From contig NZ_FMYB01000005.1 of assembly GCF_900104155.1 (NCBI RefSeq), positions 99,437 to 163,436 of the forward strand: a stretch of DNA of 64,000 nt. Reading direction: 5' to 3'. This stretch comes from Butyrivibrio sp. INlla16 (lineage in GTDB: Bacteria; Bacillota; Clostridia; Lachnospirales; Lachnospiraceae). Both the position numbers and the translations under genes were made by a program. The notes under the pieces are model-generated. The model was not told the origin of the DNA and made no database searches. It was given only the letters and a program-made list of their open reading frames with translations. Below are positions 17,243 to 26,368 of this stretch, one piece after another. Position 1 is the stretch's first letter; each line of letters starts with the position of its first letter.

Positions 17243-18763
17243 TTACCTTGTTTCAAGCTCAAACCAGAATTCAACACCATTGTTGTAATTGTTTACACCA
17301 TACTCCTGATGCATGGATTCCATAATAGCTTTTACAATAGAAAGACCCACACCGCTTCCGCCATACTCGCGGGTTCTGGCCTTATCAACCTTATAAAATT
17401 TCTCCCAGATATGATCTATACTATCAGCCGGAATCGGTTCTCCGGTATTGAATACAGAAATCCTTACCTTATCGTCTTTTTGGGTAAGCTTTATTTCGAT
17501 TATGCAATCACCGCTGATATGATTAAGAGCATTACTGTAATAATTCATCAAAACTTCTTCTGTCTTAAACTCATCAGCCCATACATATATCGGTGGATAA
17601 TCCGACATTTGTACTGTCGCATTTTTCTGCTTCGTTAATATATCGGCAGATTTAACGTAATTCTTAATAGTTTCGGTGATATCAAAGCGCTCCATCTGCG
17701 CTACATCATTACCGAATTCAAGCTGATTAAGAGTAAGAAGCTTTTTGACAAGTACGTCCATCTTGGAAGCTTCATCTCTTATTACCTCGCAGTAGAAAGC
17801 CATACTTTCCGGATCATCTGTAATTCCTTCATCAAGTCCCTCCGCATACCCCTGTATAAGAGCAATCGGAGTCTTAAGTTCATGAGATACGTTAGATAAA
17901 AATTCTCTTCGCATCTCATCAATTTCTTCCTTGTGAGCAATATCCTGTTTTAATTCGTTATTGGCCGTCTTAAGTTCTTTGATGGTGGCTTCAAGAGTCT
18001 CGGATAATTCATTTATGTTATCACCAAGAATATCGATTTCATTTGTATTTTTCTTACCACTCTTTGATTGATACTTCGCCTCAAAATTGAGGTTTTTCAT
18101 CTCGTCTGAAATTCTTGTAAGCTGAAGAATCGGTTTTGTGATTCTGTTACTCAAATACAAAATACTTATAGAACCTATAACAATTGCTATAAGACCAACA
18201 TAAAGCATAAATCTGTTGGATATTCCTACACTCTCCCTTATTCCGGCGAGCGCGCTTCGAACCATAACAATGTATCCGGTATCAATTACGCCCCAGATTT
18301 CAAGATATTCCGTATTAAGTCTCTTATCCGTCTCTATCTGAATTGTATAGAACTCAGTCTTCTCGATGATTCTCTTTTGCCCTACGACATCTGATGCCAT
18401 AATGCTGTCACCGATAAGGTTATCCCATAAAATTCGAGCCATATAATCCGCATCGCTCGAGGAAGATTTTAGCATCTGTGAATCCGCATCAAGAACAACC
18501 AGCTCAATACCATAAGTATCGTATATGGATTGCAGCTCAATATCATATTCTTCTGTTGCAAAACTGCCATCCGATGATGCCTCATTTATGCTGTTATAAG
18601 CTTTCTTTACAACTCCAAGCTGATGAGAAAGATATACTCTCTCAAGAAAGACCTGATTGATAATTATTAGAAAAACTATCATACCGGTCATAACCAGCAG
18701 GAATAATATATTAAGCTCTGTCCTTAAGGAAAGTCTGACTTTCCTTTCATTTTCATTTGCCAA
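17243..18763 (-). CDS. Sensor histidine kinase (HAMP, HisKA, HATPase)
   Basis: A 506-residue membrane sensor kinase. Helix 1 is near residues 18-37, an extracytoplasmic sensor region follows to about 183, helix 2 spans about 186-206, then HAMP (NRITKPILQLT), a coiled coil, and the dimerisation helix with SHELKTP (phospho-accepting H294). The ATPase domain has NYYSNALNH (N box, with tyrosine and serine in place of the usual LL), FNTGEPIP and GGSGVGLSIVKAIM. It should autophosphorylate and signal to the regulator encoded 44 bases upstream on the same strand. Stimulus is unknown. The lipoprotein gene starts 18 bases downstream. Confidence 0.93.
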   Translation of the reverse strand: MANENERKVRLSLRTELNILFLLVMTGMIVFLIIINQVFLERVYLSHQLGVVKKAYNSINEASSDGSFATEEYDIELQSIYDTYGIELVVLDADSQMLKSSSSDADYMARILWDNLIGDSIMASDVVGQKRIIEKTEFYTIQIETDKRLNTEYLEIWGVIDTGYIVMVRSALAGIRESVGISNRFMLYVGLIAIVIGSISILYLSNRITKPILQLTRISDEMKNLNFEAKYQSKSGKKNTNEIDILGDNINELSETLEATIKELKTANNELKQDIAHKEEIDEMRREFLSNVSHELKTPIALIQGYAEGLDEGITDDPESMAFYCEVIRDEASKMDVLVKKLLTLNQLEFGNDVAQMERFDITETIKNYVKSADILTKQKNATVQMSDYPPIYVWADEFKTEEVLMNYYSNALNHISGDCIIEIKLTQKDDKVRISVFNTGEPIPADSIDHIWEKFYKVDKARTREYGGSGVGLSIVKAIMESMHQEYGVNNYNNGVEFWFELETR

Positions 18764-18807
18764 TTCTTATTTCTCGTTTCTTATTGCTCTTAGAATTCTC
18801 AAAATCA

Positions 18808-19482
18808 TCAGACTTCAAATTTGTAGCCCATGCCCCAAATTGTTTTAATAAGGTCGCCCTTATCGCCCATTTTTCCGCGAAGTTTTTTAACATGGGTATC
18901 TATAGTTCTGGCATCCCCGAAATAATCATAGTTCCAGACATTATTAAGAATTTTCTCTCTTGATAATGCTATGCCCTTATTTTCAATAAAGAATGTAAGA
19001 AGCTCAAATTCCTTAAACGAAAGCTCAATTTCCTTTCCATCAATCGAAACACTATGTGCTGCTTTATTTATCACAATTCCGCCTGCCTCAACAATCTCAT
19101 CTGCACTTCCTTGTGAAGTTCGTCTCAGTATAGCTTCCACTCTTGCCACAAGAATTTTGGGACTGAAGGGTTTTCCTATATACTCATCAACCCCGAGCTC
19201 AAAGCCCTGGAGTTCATCTCTTTCCTCAGTCTTTGCTGTGAGCATAATTATCGGAACCTTAGAATATTCCCTTACTTCCCTGCATACCTGCCAGCCATCC
19301 ATCTTAGGCATCATGACATCAAGAATAATAAGCGCTATATCTTTTTGTTCATAAAAAATATCCAGCGCTTTCTGTCCGTCTTCAGCCTCTACAACATCAA
19401 AATTATTTTTAACAAGAAAGTCTCTTACGAGCTTCCTCATTCTTGCTTCATCATCTACTACTAATATTTTCAGCTTATCCAT
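18808..19482 (-). CDS. OmpR-family response regulator
   Basis: A 224-residue response regulator. The receiver domain has the acidic pair in KILVVDDEARMRK, the phosphorylation aspartate in LIILDVMMPKMDG, a conserved threonine in MLTAKTEERDE, and lysine in IGKPFSP. The C-terminal winged-helix domain (about 125-224) has ELLTFFIENKGIALSREKIL and DTHVKKLRGKMG, so it is a DNA-binding transcription factor. Paired with the kinase gene at 17243-18763. Targets are unknown; the adjacent lipoprotein and membrane-protein genes are the first candidates. Confidence 0.95.
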   Translation of the reverse strand: MDKLKILVVDDEARMRKLVRDFLVKNNFDVVEAEDGQKALDIFYEQKDIALIILDVMMPKMDGWQVCREVREYSKVPIIMLTAKTEERDELQGFELGVDEYIGKPFSPKILVARVEAILRRTSQGSADEIVEAGGIVINKAAHSVSIDGKEIELSFKEFELLTFFIENKGIALSREKILNNVWNYDYFGDARTIDTHVKKLRGKMGDKGDLIKTIWGMGYKFEV

Positions 19483-19538
19483 TTTTTAGCCCTCCGGAAA
19501 TAATGATATACGCATATTGTGTCCATTTTGTTTCCGTT

Positions 19539-20204
19539 TTATTCGGATTCATCAATATCTATATCTTTTCCGTAATCTGTATCATCCTGAATTTTAAGAT
19601 CGCGTTCCTTTATTCTTACTGCTTTTTCTCGTTCTTTTAAAGAATCCTCCCACTCGGCATAGCGGTTGGTAACATTCTGCTTGTAATTGATAATATTGTC
19701 GCTTTCAGCTGATAACGCGATAAAAAACATTGCAATAACCATAGCAAGCAAAATGAGGTTCATAACACCCATTACAAAAACTACAGCTTTTACATTCTTT
19801 TTCTTTTTGGGCGGTGGCGGTGTGATATACTGACGCGGATGATATTCATCCTTCAAATCAACCTTGGTTATTTTTAAATTGATCGGAATGGGTATCAGAT
19901 CTTCTTCCTTTACTCCTGCACCAATCAATTTGTCGCGCAATTTTGCAAGGTAATACCACCCAATAGGTGTTGAAAAAATCTTGTTTGTTATAGCTTTCTC
20001 ATAAACGGCTTCAAGATCTGAAACCTTTGTCGAATGAATCTTTTTCCCGATAATTTCTATCTTCTGTTTATCAAGTTCAGCCTTTTTTACATCCTCAGCA
20101 GATAGAAATTCGTAACCATCCACAACAAGATTTTCCGGTTCCTTTTGGGGAACGTCTGCATTCTCCGCTTCGCTTTTTACTTCGTCAACTTTTTCATCTG
20201 CCAT
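19539..20204 (-). CDS. Single-pass membrane protein, unknown function
   Basis: A 221-residue protein of unknown function. The acidic N-terminal part (about 1-120) is cytoplasmic by charge. YITPPPPKKKKNVK, a proline-lysine hinge, precedes one transmembrane helix (VVFVMGVMNLILLAMVIAMF). A charged coiled-coil-like segment (EWEDSLKEREKAVRIKERD) follows on the outside. The start is ATG 20204, with GGAG six bases upstream; the ATG at 20216 lacks a site of its own. It overlaps the end of the glycogen debranching gene by 11 bases, so translation is coupled to that gene and cotranscription is very likely. The next gene downstream is the response regulator. Confidence 0.8.
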   Translation of the reverse strand: MADEKVDEVKSEAENADVPQKEPENLVVDGYEFLSAEDVKKAELDKQKIEIIGKKIHSTKVSDLEAVYEKAITNKIFSTPIGWYYLAKLRDKLIGAGVKEEDLIPIPINLKITKVDLKDEYHPRQYITPPPPKKKKNVKAVVFVMGVMNLILLAMVIAMFFIALSAESDNIINYKQNVTNRYAEWEDSLKEREKAVRIKERDLKIQDDTDYGKDIDIDESE

Positions 20205-22410
20205 AGCCTTCTCCATACGCAGCTATAAAAACGCTAACACTTCTTGCCTTTAACCGCCAATTCGGTACCGGCAGCGGCTTAGGTCTATTGTTAAAATATC
20301 TCTTATCCTCGGCTGCCGTATCAACAACAAGTGTCCAATAAGCTCCTTCCGGCGGTTCCGGAAGTGTAATCTGTATATCTTCCCAAAATACATTTACAGA
20401 CATAAGAACTACGTCGTCATGGCCTTTTTTTCTGATAAATCCGGCAAACATAATGCTTATTACTTTTGTATTATCATTTATATCCGTGTGATATGGATGA
20501 TCCGTAAATACTGAAATATGTGGAAGTCCTGACATTGCCGGCTTCAGATCTTTACGTATACAAGGGTGTTTTCTTCTAAACTGAATCATATCCCTGTAAA
20601 AGTCAAAATACTGTCTGTTTTTAGTAAAAAGATCCCAATTAAGCCATGAAACTTCATTATCCTGGCAATATGCATTATTATTTCCAAACTGAGTATTGCC
20701 GAATTCATCACCGGCAAGAATCATCGGGGTGCCGCGGCTGCACATAAGTACTGTTATTGCATTTCTCATCATTTTAAAACGAAGGTCATTTATTGCAGGA
20801 TCATCTGTTTCACCTTCAACTCCGCAGTTCCAGCTTCTGTTATCATTGGCACCGTCAGAATTATTCCAGCCGTTCGCTTCGTTATGCTTTTCGTTGTAAG
20901 CAAACATGTCATATAAAGTAAATCCATCATGACAGGTTATGAAGTTTACAGAAGAATCATATCCCGCATAATTTCTGCCATACATATCCATAGAGCCTGT
21001 TATTCTGCAAACAGCCTCCGGAGCAGCCCAATATTCACCTTTAAGGAATGATCTGATACTGTCCCTGTATCTTCCATTCCACTCAGCCCATCTGCCCCAG
21101 GAAGGGAACGAACCAACCTGGTACATACCTCCTGCATCCCAGGCCTCGGCTATAAGCTTTACGTCACCGAGAATCGGATCGAATGCAAGGCGCTGCAAAA
21201 GCGGAGGCGCCTCCATAGGTGCTCCGTTTTGATCTCTTCCAAGAATACTTGCAAGGTCAAATCTAAAACCATCAACCTTGTATTCCTCGACCCAATAATG
21301 CAGGCACTCAACTATCATCTGCTGTACCATAGGGTGATTACAGTTCAAGGTATTTCCGCATCCACTGAAATTATAATAATCACCGTCGGGAGTAAGCATG
21401 TAATAAATATTATTGTCAAATCCTTTAAAGGAAATGAATGGACCGTTCTTATTGCCCTCTGCCGTATGGTTGAAAACAACATCAAGAATTACTTCAATGC
21501 CGTTTTCCTTAAGGAGCTTTATCATCTCCCTTAATTCAAAGCCTTCCTTGTTATATTCCTCTGTCGAAGCATAGCTTGTGTTGGGAGCAAAAAAACTTAC
21601 GGTATTATATCCCCAGTAATCAAGCAAAGTCCTTCCATTTACAACTCTCTTATCTCTTGTTTCATCAAATTCAAAAATAGGCATAAGTTCAAGGGCTGTT
21701 ACCCCAAGTCTTTTCAGGTAATCAACCTTTTCCATGATACCGGCAAATGAACCTCTGCACTTAATGCCCGATGATTCGTCCATGGTGAATCCTCTTACAT
21801 GCATTTCATATATAATAGAATCACTCATTGGAGTCTTAAGCCAGCTTGTTTCGCCCCAATCAAAGTCATTTCGTACAACTCTTGCTCTGTAAGCTTCCTC
21901 AAATTTTATTGTCTGCCCCCACACTCTTTGACCCGCAACAGCTTTTGCATAGGGATCAAGTAGCACGTGGTTATAATCAAACAAAAGTCCCTTTTCTTCA
22001 TCCCAAGGACCGTCTATTCTGTACGCATATTCCATGTTTTCAACCTGAAGGCCGAAAACAAGCATTGAATGAACTTTTCCTATTCTGTAATTGTCCGGGA
22101 AATTAAGAGAAACGAAGGGTCTTTCTTCGCCTCTGTGATAAAGAAGGAGCGTTACTTTAGTAGCTCCGTTTGAGTATACAGTAAAATTAACGCCATCAGG
22201 CATAATTGTGGCGCCATTAATATCATAATATCCGGGACGAACCCTGAAACCGTTAATAGTATCAGAAGCTACTAACTGTCTGTTCTCACTGGATTTTCTA
22301 TTGTCCCTGATATGAACATATCCAAAATTATTCTGTTTTGGTCTTTGTCTTCTAAATTCAGTCATATATAAAATTGTATGAAGCAAAAGCTCCGAACCCC
22401 TCATTTTCAT
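20194..22410 (-). CDS. glgX: Glycogen debranching enzyme / isoamylase (GH13, GlgX-like)
   Basis: A 738-residue GH13 protein that hydrolyses alpha-1,6 branch points. An N-terminal CBM48-like domain (about 60-190, VNFTVYSNGATKVTLLLY) precedes the barrel. The catalytic aspartate nucleophile is in VDGFRFDLASILGRD, the acid/base glutamate in LIAEAWDAGG, and the second aspartate in ITCHDGFTL. The layout MPIFEFDETRDKRVVNGRTLLDYWGYNT is typical of GlgX and isoamylase. The true start is uncertain: the 22410 ATG and the internal ATG 22365 (MTEFRRQ) both lack a good ribosome site. It is the first gene of a probable transcript that continues into the membrane protein and two-component genes. Confidence 0.93.
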   Translation of the reverse strand: MKMRGSELLLHTILYMTEFRRQRPKQNNFGYVHIRDNRKSSENRQLVASDTINGFRVRPGYYDINGATIMPDGVNFTVYSNGATKVTLLLYHRGEERPFVSLNFPDNYRIGKVHSMLVFGLQVENMEYAYRIDGPWDEEKGLLFDYNHVLLDPYAKAVAGQRVWGQTIKFEEAYRARVVRNDFDWGETSWLKTPMSDSIIYEMHVRGFTMDESSGIKCRGSFAGIMEKVDYLKRLGVTALELMPIFEFDETRDKRVVNGRTLLDYWGYNTVSFFAPNTSYASTEEYNKEGFELREMIKLLKENGIEVILDVVFNHTAEGNKNGPFISFKGFDNNIYYMLTPDGDYYNFSGCGNTLNCNHPMVQQMIVECLHYWVEEYKVDGFRFDLASILGRDQNGAPMEAPPLLQRLAFDPILGDVKLIAEAWDAGGMYQVGSFPSWGRWAEWNGRYRDSIRSFLKGEYWAAPEAVCRITGSMDMYGRNYAGYDSSVNFITCHDGFTLYDMFAYNEKHNEANGWNNSDGANDNRSWNCGVEGETDDPAINDLRFKMMRNAITVLMCSRGTPMILAGDEFGNTQFGNNNAYCQDNEVSWLNWDLFTKNRQYFDFYRDMIQFRRKHPCIRKDLKPAMSGLPHISVFTDHPYHTDINDNTKVISIMFAGFIRKKGHDDVVLMSVNVFWEDIQITLPEPPEGAYWTLVVDTAAEDKRYFNNRPKPLPVPNWRLKARSVSVFIAAYGEGYGR

Positions 22411-22466
22411 AGAATCTAAAAAATCCCAATAAAATACTATCTTAATTTTACCATAAAAAACAAAAA

Positions 22467-22502
22467 AATGGACAGATATTCGATAATGAATATCTGTCCA
22501 TT
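22467..22502 (-). terminator. Rho-independent terminator of the decarboxylase operon
   Basis: Perfect 15-bp stem (AATGGACAGATATTC and its complement) with a 6-base loop, followed on the minus strand by TTTTTGTTTTTT. It lies 27 bases after the stop of the 22530-23930 gene. Confidence 0.93.
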
Positions 22503-22529
22503 GATACTTTATTAAGTATTATTGGTTGG

Positions 22530-23930
22530 TCAAGCAGGATATGCACCGTTCTTAGTGTCGGCAGCTGAAAGATCAACCTTCTCCTGCTGTGCAAGACGAT
22601 ATTTGAAGAAATCAGTAGCAACCTGAGGGAACAGAGCATAGGACAAAACGTCCTCATCCTGCTGCTTCCACTGCTTAACATCCTCTTCGAACTTAGGAAG
22701 ACCGGGAGCAAGCTTATCTGCAGGTCTGCATGTGATAACTTCTCTGTCACCGATGATCTTCTTCTGAACTTCAGGATTGAAAGGCTTGATTGTCTTACCA
22801 TACTCACCTGCAAGAAGGTCTTTAGTCTGGTCAGTAGCAACCTTATATCTCTCACCCATAAGCACATTCATAACAGCCTGAGTACCAACGATCTGTGAAG
22901 AAGGTGTAACAAGCGGAGGCTCACCGAAGTCCTTACGAACCTGAGGAATCTCCTCAAGCACTGTATTGTACTTATCGCTTGCATTCTGCTCTTTAAGCTG
23001 GCTAACCATGTTGGAAAGCATACCGCCGGGAACCTGATACATAAGAGTCTTAATGTTTACACCGAGAACCTTAGCATCCATAAGTCCGCTCTGGAGGCAC
23101 TCTTCTCTGTAAGGTCTGAAGTAATCAGCAACCTCAGCAAGAAGCTTCTGATCAAGACCTGTGTCGAATTCCTGACCCTTGAAGGCCTCAACCATAACCT
23201 CTGTTGCAGGCTGTGATGTACCAAGTGCGAAAGGTGAAATAGCGCAGTCGATGATATCAACTCCTGCCTCTGCAGCCTTCATATATGTCATACTTGCAAC
23301 ACCGGAAGTGTAATGAGTATGAAGATCGATAGGAAGGCTTGTAGCGCTCTTGAGAGCCTTAACAAGCTTCTCTGCCTCGTAAGGAAGAAGAAGTCCTGCC
23401 ATATCCTTGATACAGATGGAATCTGCACCCATTGACTCGATTTCTTTAGCGATGTTCATCCAGTACTCTTCTGTATAAGCATCACCAAGTGTATAAGCAA
23501 GAGCGATCTGAGCGTGGCCGCCCTCTTTCTTTGTAGCCTTAACTGATGTCTCAAGGTTACGAAGGTCATTCAGACAGTCAAAAATACGGATAATATCAAT
23601 ACCGTTAGCGATTGACTTCTGTACGAAATATTCAACTACGTCATCAGGATAATGCTTGTAACCAAGGATATTCTGACCACGAAGAAGCATCTGAAGCTTT
23701 GTGTTCTTGAAACCATCTCTGAGTTTACGAAGTCTCTCCCACGGATCCTCTTTAAGGAATCTCATGGAAGCATCAAATGTTGCGCCTCCCCAGCACTCAA
23801 CTGAGTTATAACCAATCTTATCCATCGTAGGGATAATGGGAAGCATAAGCTCTGTAGGCATTCTGGTTGCAATCAGTGACTGATGTGCATCACGCAGAAC
23901 TGTCTCTGTAATCTTAATTGGCTTTGCCAT
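22530..23930 (-). CDS. Oxaloacetate decarboxylase alpha / pyruvate carboxylase B-type carboxyltransferase
   Basis: A 466-residue carboxyltransferase with the LeuA/HMG-CoA-lyase-like TIM barrel first (TVLRDAHQSLIATRM, ECWGGATFD, RGQNILGYKHYPDDVV, DLHTHYTSG) and a conserved carboxylase C-terminal domain after about residue 300. It lacks a fused biotinyl domain; a separate carrier is encoded at 25133-25492. Such subunits move CO2 between oxaloacetate/pyruvate and biotin. It is the last gene of the operon and is followed by a strong terminator. No biotin carboxylase subunit is in the operon, so the carboxyl group must come from another substrate rather than from ATP and bicarbonate. Confidence 0.92.
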   Translation of the reverse strand: MAKPIKITETVLRDAHQSLIATRMPTELMLPIIPTMDKIGYNSVECWGGATFDASMRFLKEDPWERLRKLRDGFKNTKLQMLLRGQNILGYKHYPDDVVEYFVQKSIANGIDIIRIFDCLNDLRNLETSVKATKKEGGHAQIALAYTLGDAYTEEYWMNIAKEIESMGADSICIKDMAGLLLPYEAEKLVKALKSATSLPIDLHTHYTSGVASMTYMKAAEAGVDIIDCAISPFALGTSQPATEVMVEAFKGQEFDTGLDQKLLAEVADYFRPYREECLQSGLMDAKVLGVNIKTLMYQVPGGMLSNMVSQLKEQNASDKYNTVLEEIPQVRKDFGEPPLVTPSSQIVGTQAVMNVLMGERYKVATDQTKDLLAGEYGKTIKPFNPEVQKKIIGDREVITCRPADKLAPGLPKFEEDVKQWKQQDEDVLSYALFPQVATDFFKYRLAQQEKVDLSAADTKNGAYPA

Positions 23931-23951
23931 AATTAGTTCTCCTTTTCCGAA

Positions 23952-25103
23952 TTAGAATACTCCAAATACCGCCATAAATGTTCCGGCAACGACTGCGGTA
24001 CCTACGACACCTGCAACGTTGGGACCCATAGCATGCATGAGAAGGAAGTTGCTGGGATCATACTCTGCACCAACCTTCTGTGAAACTCTGGCTGCCATCG
24101 GAACAGCTGAAACTCCGGCAGAACCTACAAGAGGATTAACCTTACCACCTGTAAGAACGCACATCAGTTTACCAAACAGACATCCTGCGGCAGTACCGAT
24201 AACGAATGCAATAAGACCAAGAACAACGATCTTAATTGTTGTGATATTAAGGAATGCCTCAGCACTTGTTGTAGCACCTACTGAAGTACCCAGCATAATA
24301 ACTACGATATACATAAGAGCATTGGAAGCTGTCTCCTGGAGCTGACGAACAACGCCACTCTCGCGGAAAAGGTTACCAAGCATAAGCATACCGATAAGGG
24401 GTGCTGTTGTAGGAAGAATCATACTTACAACTATTGTAACGATGATAGGGAAGAGAATCTTCTCAAGCTTTGATACCGGACGCAGCTGCTGCATGCGGAT
24501 CTTTCTCTCCTTCTCAGTTGTAAGAAGCTTCATAACAGGGGGCTGAATAATCGGCACAAGTGACATGTAGGAATATGCAGCCACGGCAATCGGACCAAGG
24601 ATTGTGGTCTGATTAAGCTTTGTAGCAAGGAAGATAGATGTAGGGCCATCTGCTCCTCCGATGATTGAAATAGCTGCAGCCTGCTGATCGTTAAAGCCCA
24701 TGGCAATAGCCATAAAGTAAGCTGAAAAGATACCAAACTGAGCAGCTGCTCCCATAAGGAAGCTCTTAGGGTTGGCAATGAGGGGACCGAAGTCTGTCAT
24801 CGCACCAACACCCATAAAGATAAGTGACGGCATGATTGCCCACTCATCAAGCAGGTAGAAATAATACAAAAGTCCGCCTACACCATTGGATGACTTATCA
24901 ATAGAAAGCATAATATCCGGATAGATATTAACCAAAAGCATACCGAAGGAGATAGGCACCAAAAGAAGTGGTTCGAAGTCTTTGGCAATTGCAAGATACA
25001 TAAAAATCAATGCTACGACAACCATTATATAGTTACCGGGAGTCATTGTTGTAAATGCAGTTTGCTGCCAGAGATTCGATAATGTGTTTACAATGTAATC
25101 CAT
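23952..25103 (-). CDS. Sodium-translocating decarboxylase beta subunit (OadB/GcdB/MmdB family)
   Basis: A 383-residue polytopic membrane protein of the sodium-pumping decarboxylase beta family. It carries the family motif GGADGPTSIFLATKL in the middle and GLIAFVIGTAAGCLFGKL and GSAGVSAVPMAARVSQK near the C-terminus. The beta subunit decarboxylates carboxybiotin and uses the energy to export sodium. It is in the membrane complex with the gamma subunit (25519-26355), the biotin carrier (25133-25492) and the carboxyltransferases. It lies between the alpha-like and biotin carrier genes on the same strand, at gaps of about 20-30 bases. Confidence 0.95.
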   Translation of the reverse strand: MDYIVNTLSNLWQQTAFTTMTPGNYIMVVVALIFMYLAIAKDFEPLLLVPISFGMLLVNIYPDIMLSIDKSSNGVGGLLYYFYLLDEWAIMPSLIFMGVGAMTDFGPLIANPKSFLMGAAAQFGIFSAYFMAIAMGFNDQQAAAISIIGGADGPTSIFLATKLNQTTILGPIAVAAYSYMSLVPIIQPPVMKLLTTEKERKIRMQQLRPVSKLEKILFPIIVTIVVSMILPTTAPLIGMLMLGNLFRESGVVRQLQETASNALMYIVVIMLGTSVGATTSAEAFLNITTIKIVVLGLIAFVIGTAAGCLFGKLMCVLTGGKVNPLVGSAGVSAVPMAARVSQKVGAEYDPSNFLLMHAMGPNVAGVVGTAVVAGTFMAVFGVF

Positions 25104-25132
25104 TTAACGACCTCCGTGAGTCTCTCCTAAAA

Positions 25133-25492
25133 TTAGTTCATTGTTGCAACAACGCCGCCGGCCTCAACTGCATCGCCTACTGCAACGTCGATACTTGCGA
25201 TAGTTCCATCCTGAGGAGCTACCATAGGAATCTCCATCTTCATAGATTCCATAACAACAACAGCATCACCCTTCTTAACAGCCTGGCCTACAGATGCCTC
25301 AATCTTAAGAACCTTACCTGCTGCACCGGCAGTTACCTTTACGCCGCCTGCGCCAGCGCTTGCCTTCTTTGCAGGTGCTGCGGGAGCCTTGGGAGCTGCT
25401 ACGGGAGCTGCTGCAGGAGCAGCGCCGCCTGCGCCTTCTTCTACGGTTACATCATATACGTTTCCGTTAACGGTAATTGTATAATTTTTCAT
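25133..25492 (-). CDS. Biotin carboxyl carrier protein
   Basis: A 119-residue biotinyl protein. The biotinylated lysine is K85 in MESMKMEIPM (ESMKM in place of the commoner EAMKM). The N-terminal 20 residues form a short strand-rich piece, and an alanine/proline-rich hinge (about 22-45) links it to the biotinyl domain. It carries CO2 between the carboxyltransferases and the membrane beta subunit. One carrier gene in an operon with two different carboxyltransferase genes suggests it is shared. Confidence 0.95.
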   Translation of the reverse strand: MKNYTITVNGNVYDVTVEEGAGGAAPAAAPVAAPKAPAAPAKKASAGAGGVKVTAGAAGKVLKIEASVGQAVKKGDAVVVMESMKMEIPMVAPQDGTIASIDVAVGDAVEAGGVVATMN

Positions 25493-25518
25493 TATCTATA
25501 TCCTCCTAAATATTAGCC

Positions 25519-26355
25519 TTAAGCCTTTTTCCAATTACTTGCCTTGCCGACTTTACGAACAGATCTCACAACAAATCCGTCTCCGCCTGCACTGCTACTG
25601 CCTTCATATGCAGCAATTGCAGCAGATATAACTGCTATAAGCTCTGCATCATCTGAAAGCTCTTCTTTTTCAGCAATCTGAGATGTCACATTATCCATTG
25701 ACTTCTGAGCTATTTCTTTAGCGCTCTCGGGCTTCTTCTCAGTAATCTTGTTAATAAGCGGGAAAGCTGAAATAACAAGAGCAATGATAATAAGTACGGT
25801 GAATGCCATACCCATTCCGAGAAGAGTATTAAGTCCGGCACTTCTGAGCTTTTCTCCCAATGAATGATTTACATTAACAGAGATAAGTGTCGGTACGCCC
25901 TTTCTGTCAAGGCTGTACTCAAGGACTGCAGTATGAGCATTGCTTCCTGTTCCCTGTATGGTAGCGTCTACCATAAGTTCACCATCTTTATTGACATAAT
26001 ATGTAAGATCCTTAACACTTATGTCTTCAGCAATAGTCTCTTTGCTCTGGAAGCCAAGCTCATCAATGGCATCATACCAGTTTTTATATCCGGCATAGAA
26101 AACATCATAAGTAGACTCATCAAAGCTGTCCTCTAATTGCTCTTCAAAATTTTCAGGTGTAATACCCTGTAAATACATGGTCTCAAAATAAGAATCTTCA
26201 ATAGTCTGTGCGTATTGCATCAAACCATCTTTTGAAAATACATTCTCGTCATACCTGCTACCGGCAACTGTATTATATTGAATACTATTACCACAGGCTG
26301 CAAGAGACAGCATGCAGATCAGCGTAACACCTAAAGCTAAAATCTTATGCTTCAC
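25519..26355 (-). CDS. OadG-family gamma subunit with N-terminal lipoprotein domain
   Basis: A 278-residue protein with two parts. The N-terminus is a lipoprotein signal (MKHKILALGVTLICMLSLAAC, Cys21) followed by about 150 extracytoplasmic residues. The C-terminal part looks like the sodium-pump gamma subunit: one transmembrane helix (about 172-202), a cytoplasmic linker, and a C-terminal GFVVRSVRKVGKASNWKKA motif typical of OadG/MmdD. Classic OadG is only about 80-100 residues, so this is an enlarged version; the extracytoplasmic part is not one I recognise. It lies between the CoA-ester carboxyltransferase and biotin carrier genes and probably anchors the complex. Confidence 0.85.
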   Translation of the reverse strand: MKHKILALGVTLICMLSLAACGNSIQYNTVAGSRYDENVFSKDGLMQYAQTIEDSYFETMYLQGITPENFEEQLEDSFDESTYDVFYAGYKNWYDAIDELGFQSKETIAEDISVKDLTYYVNKDGELMVDATIQGTGSNAHTAVLEYSLDRKGVPTLISVNVNHSLGEKLRSAGLNTLLGMGMAFTVLIIIALVISAFPLINKITEKKPESAKEIAQKSMDNVTSQIAEKEELSDDAELIAVISAAIAAYEGSSSAGGDGFVVRSVRKVGKASNWKKA

Positions 26356-26368
26356 TGTCCGCTCCTCC

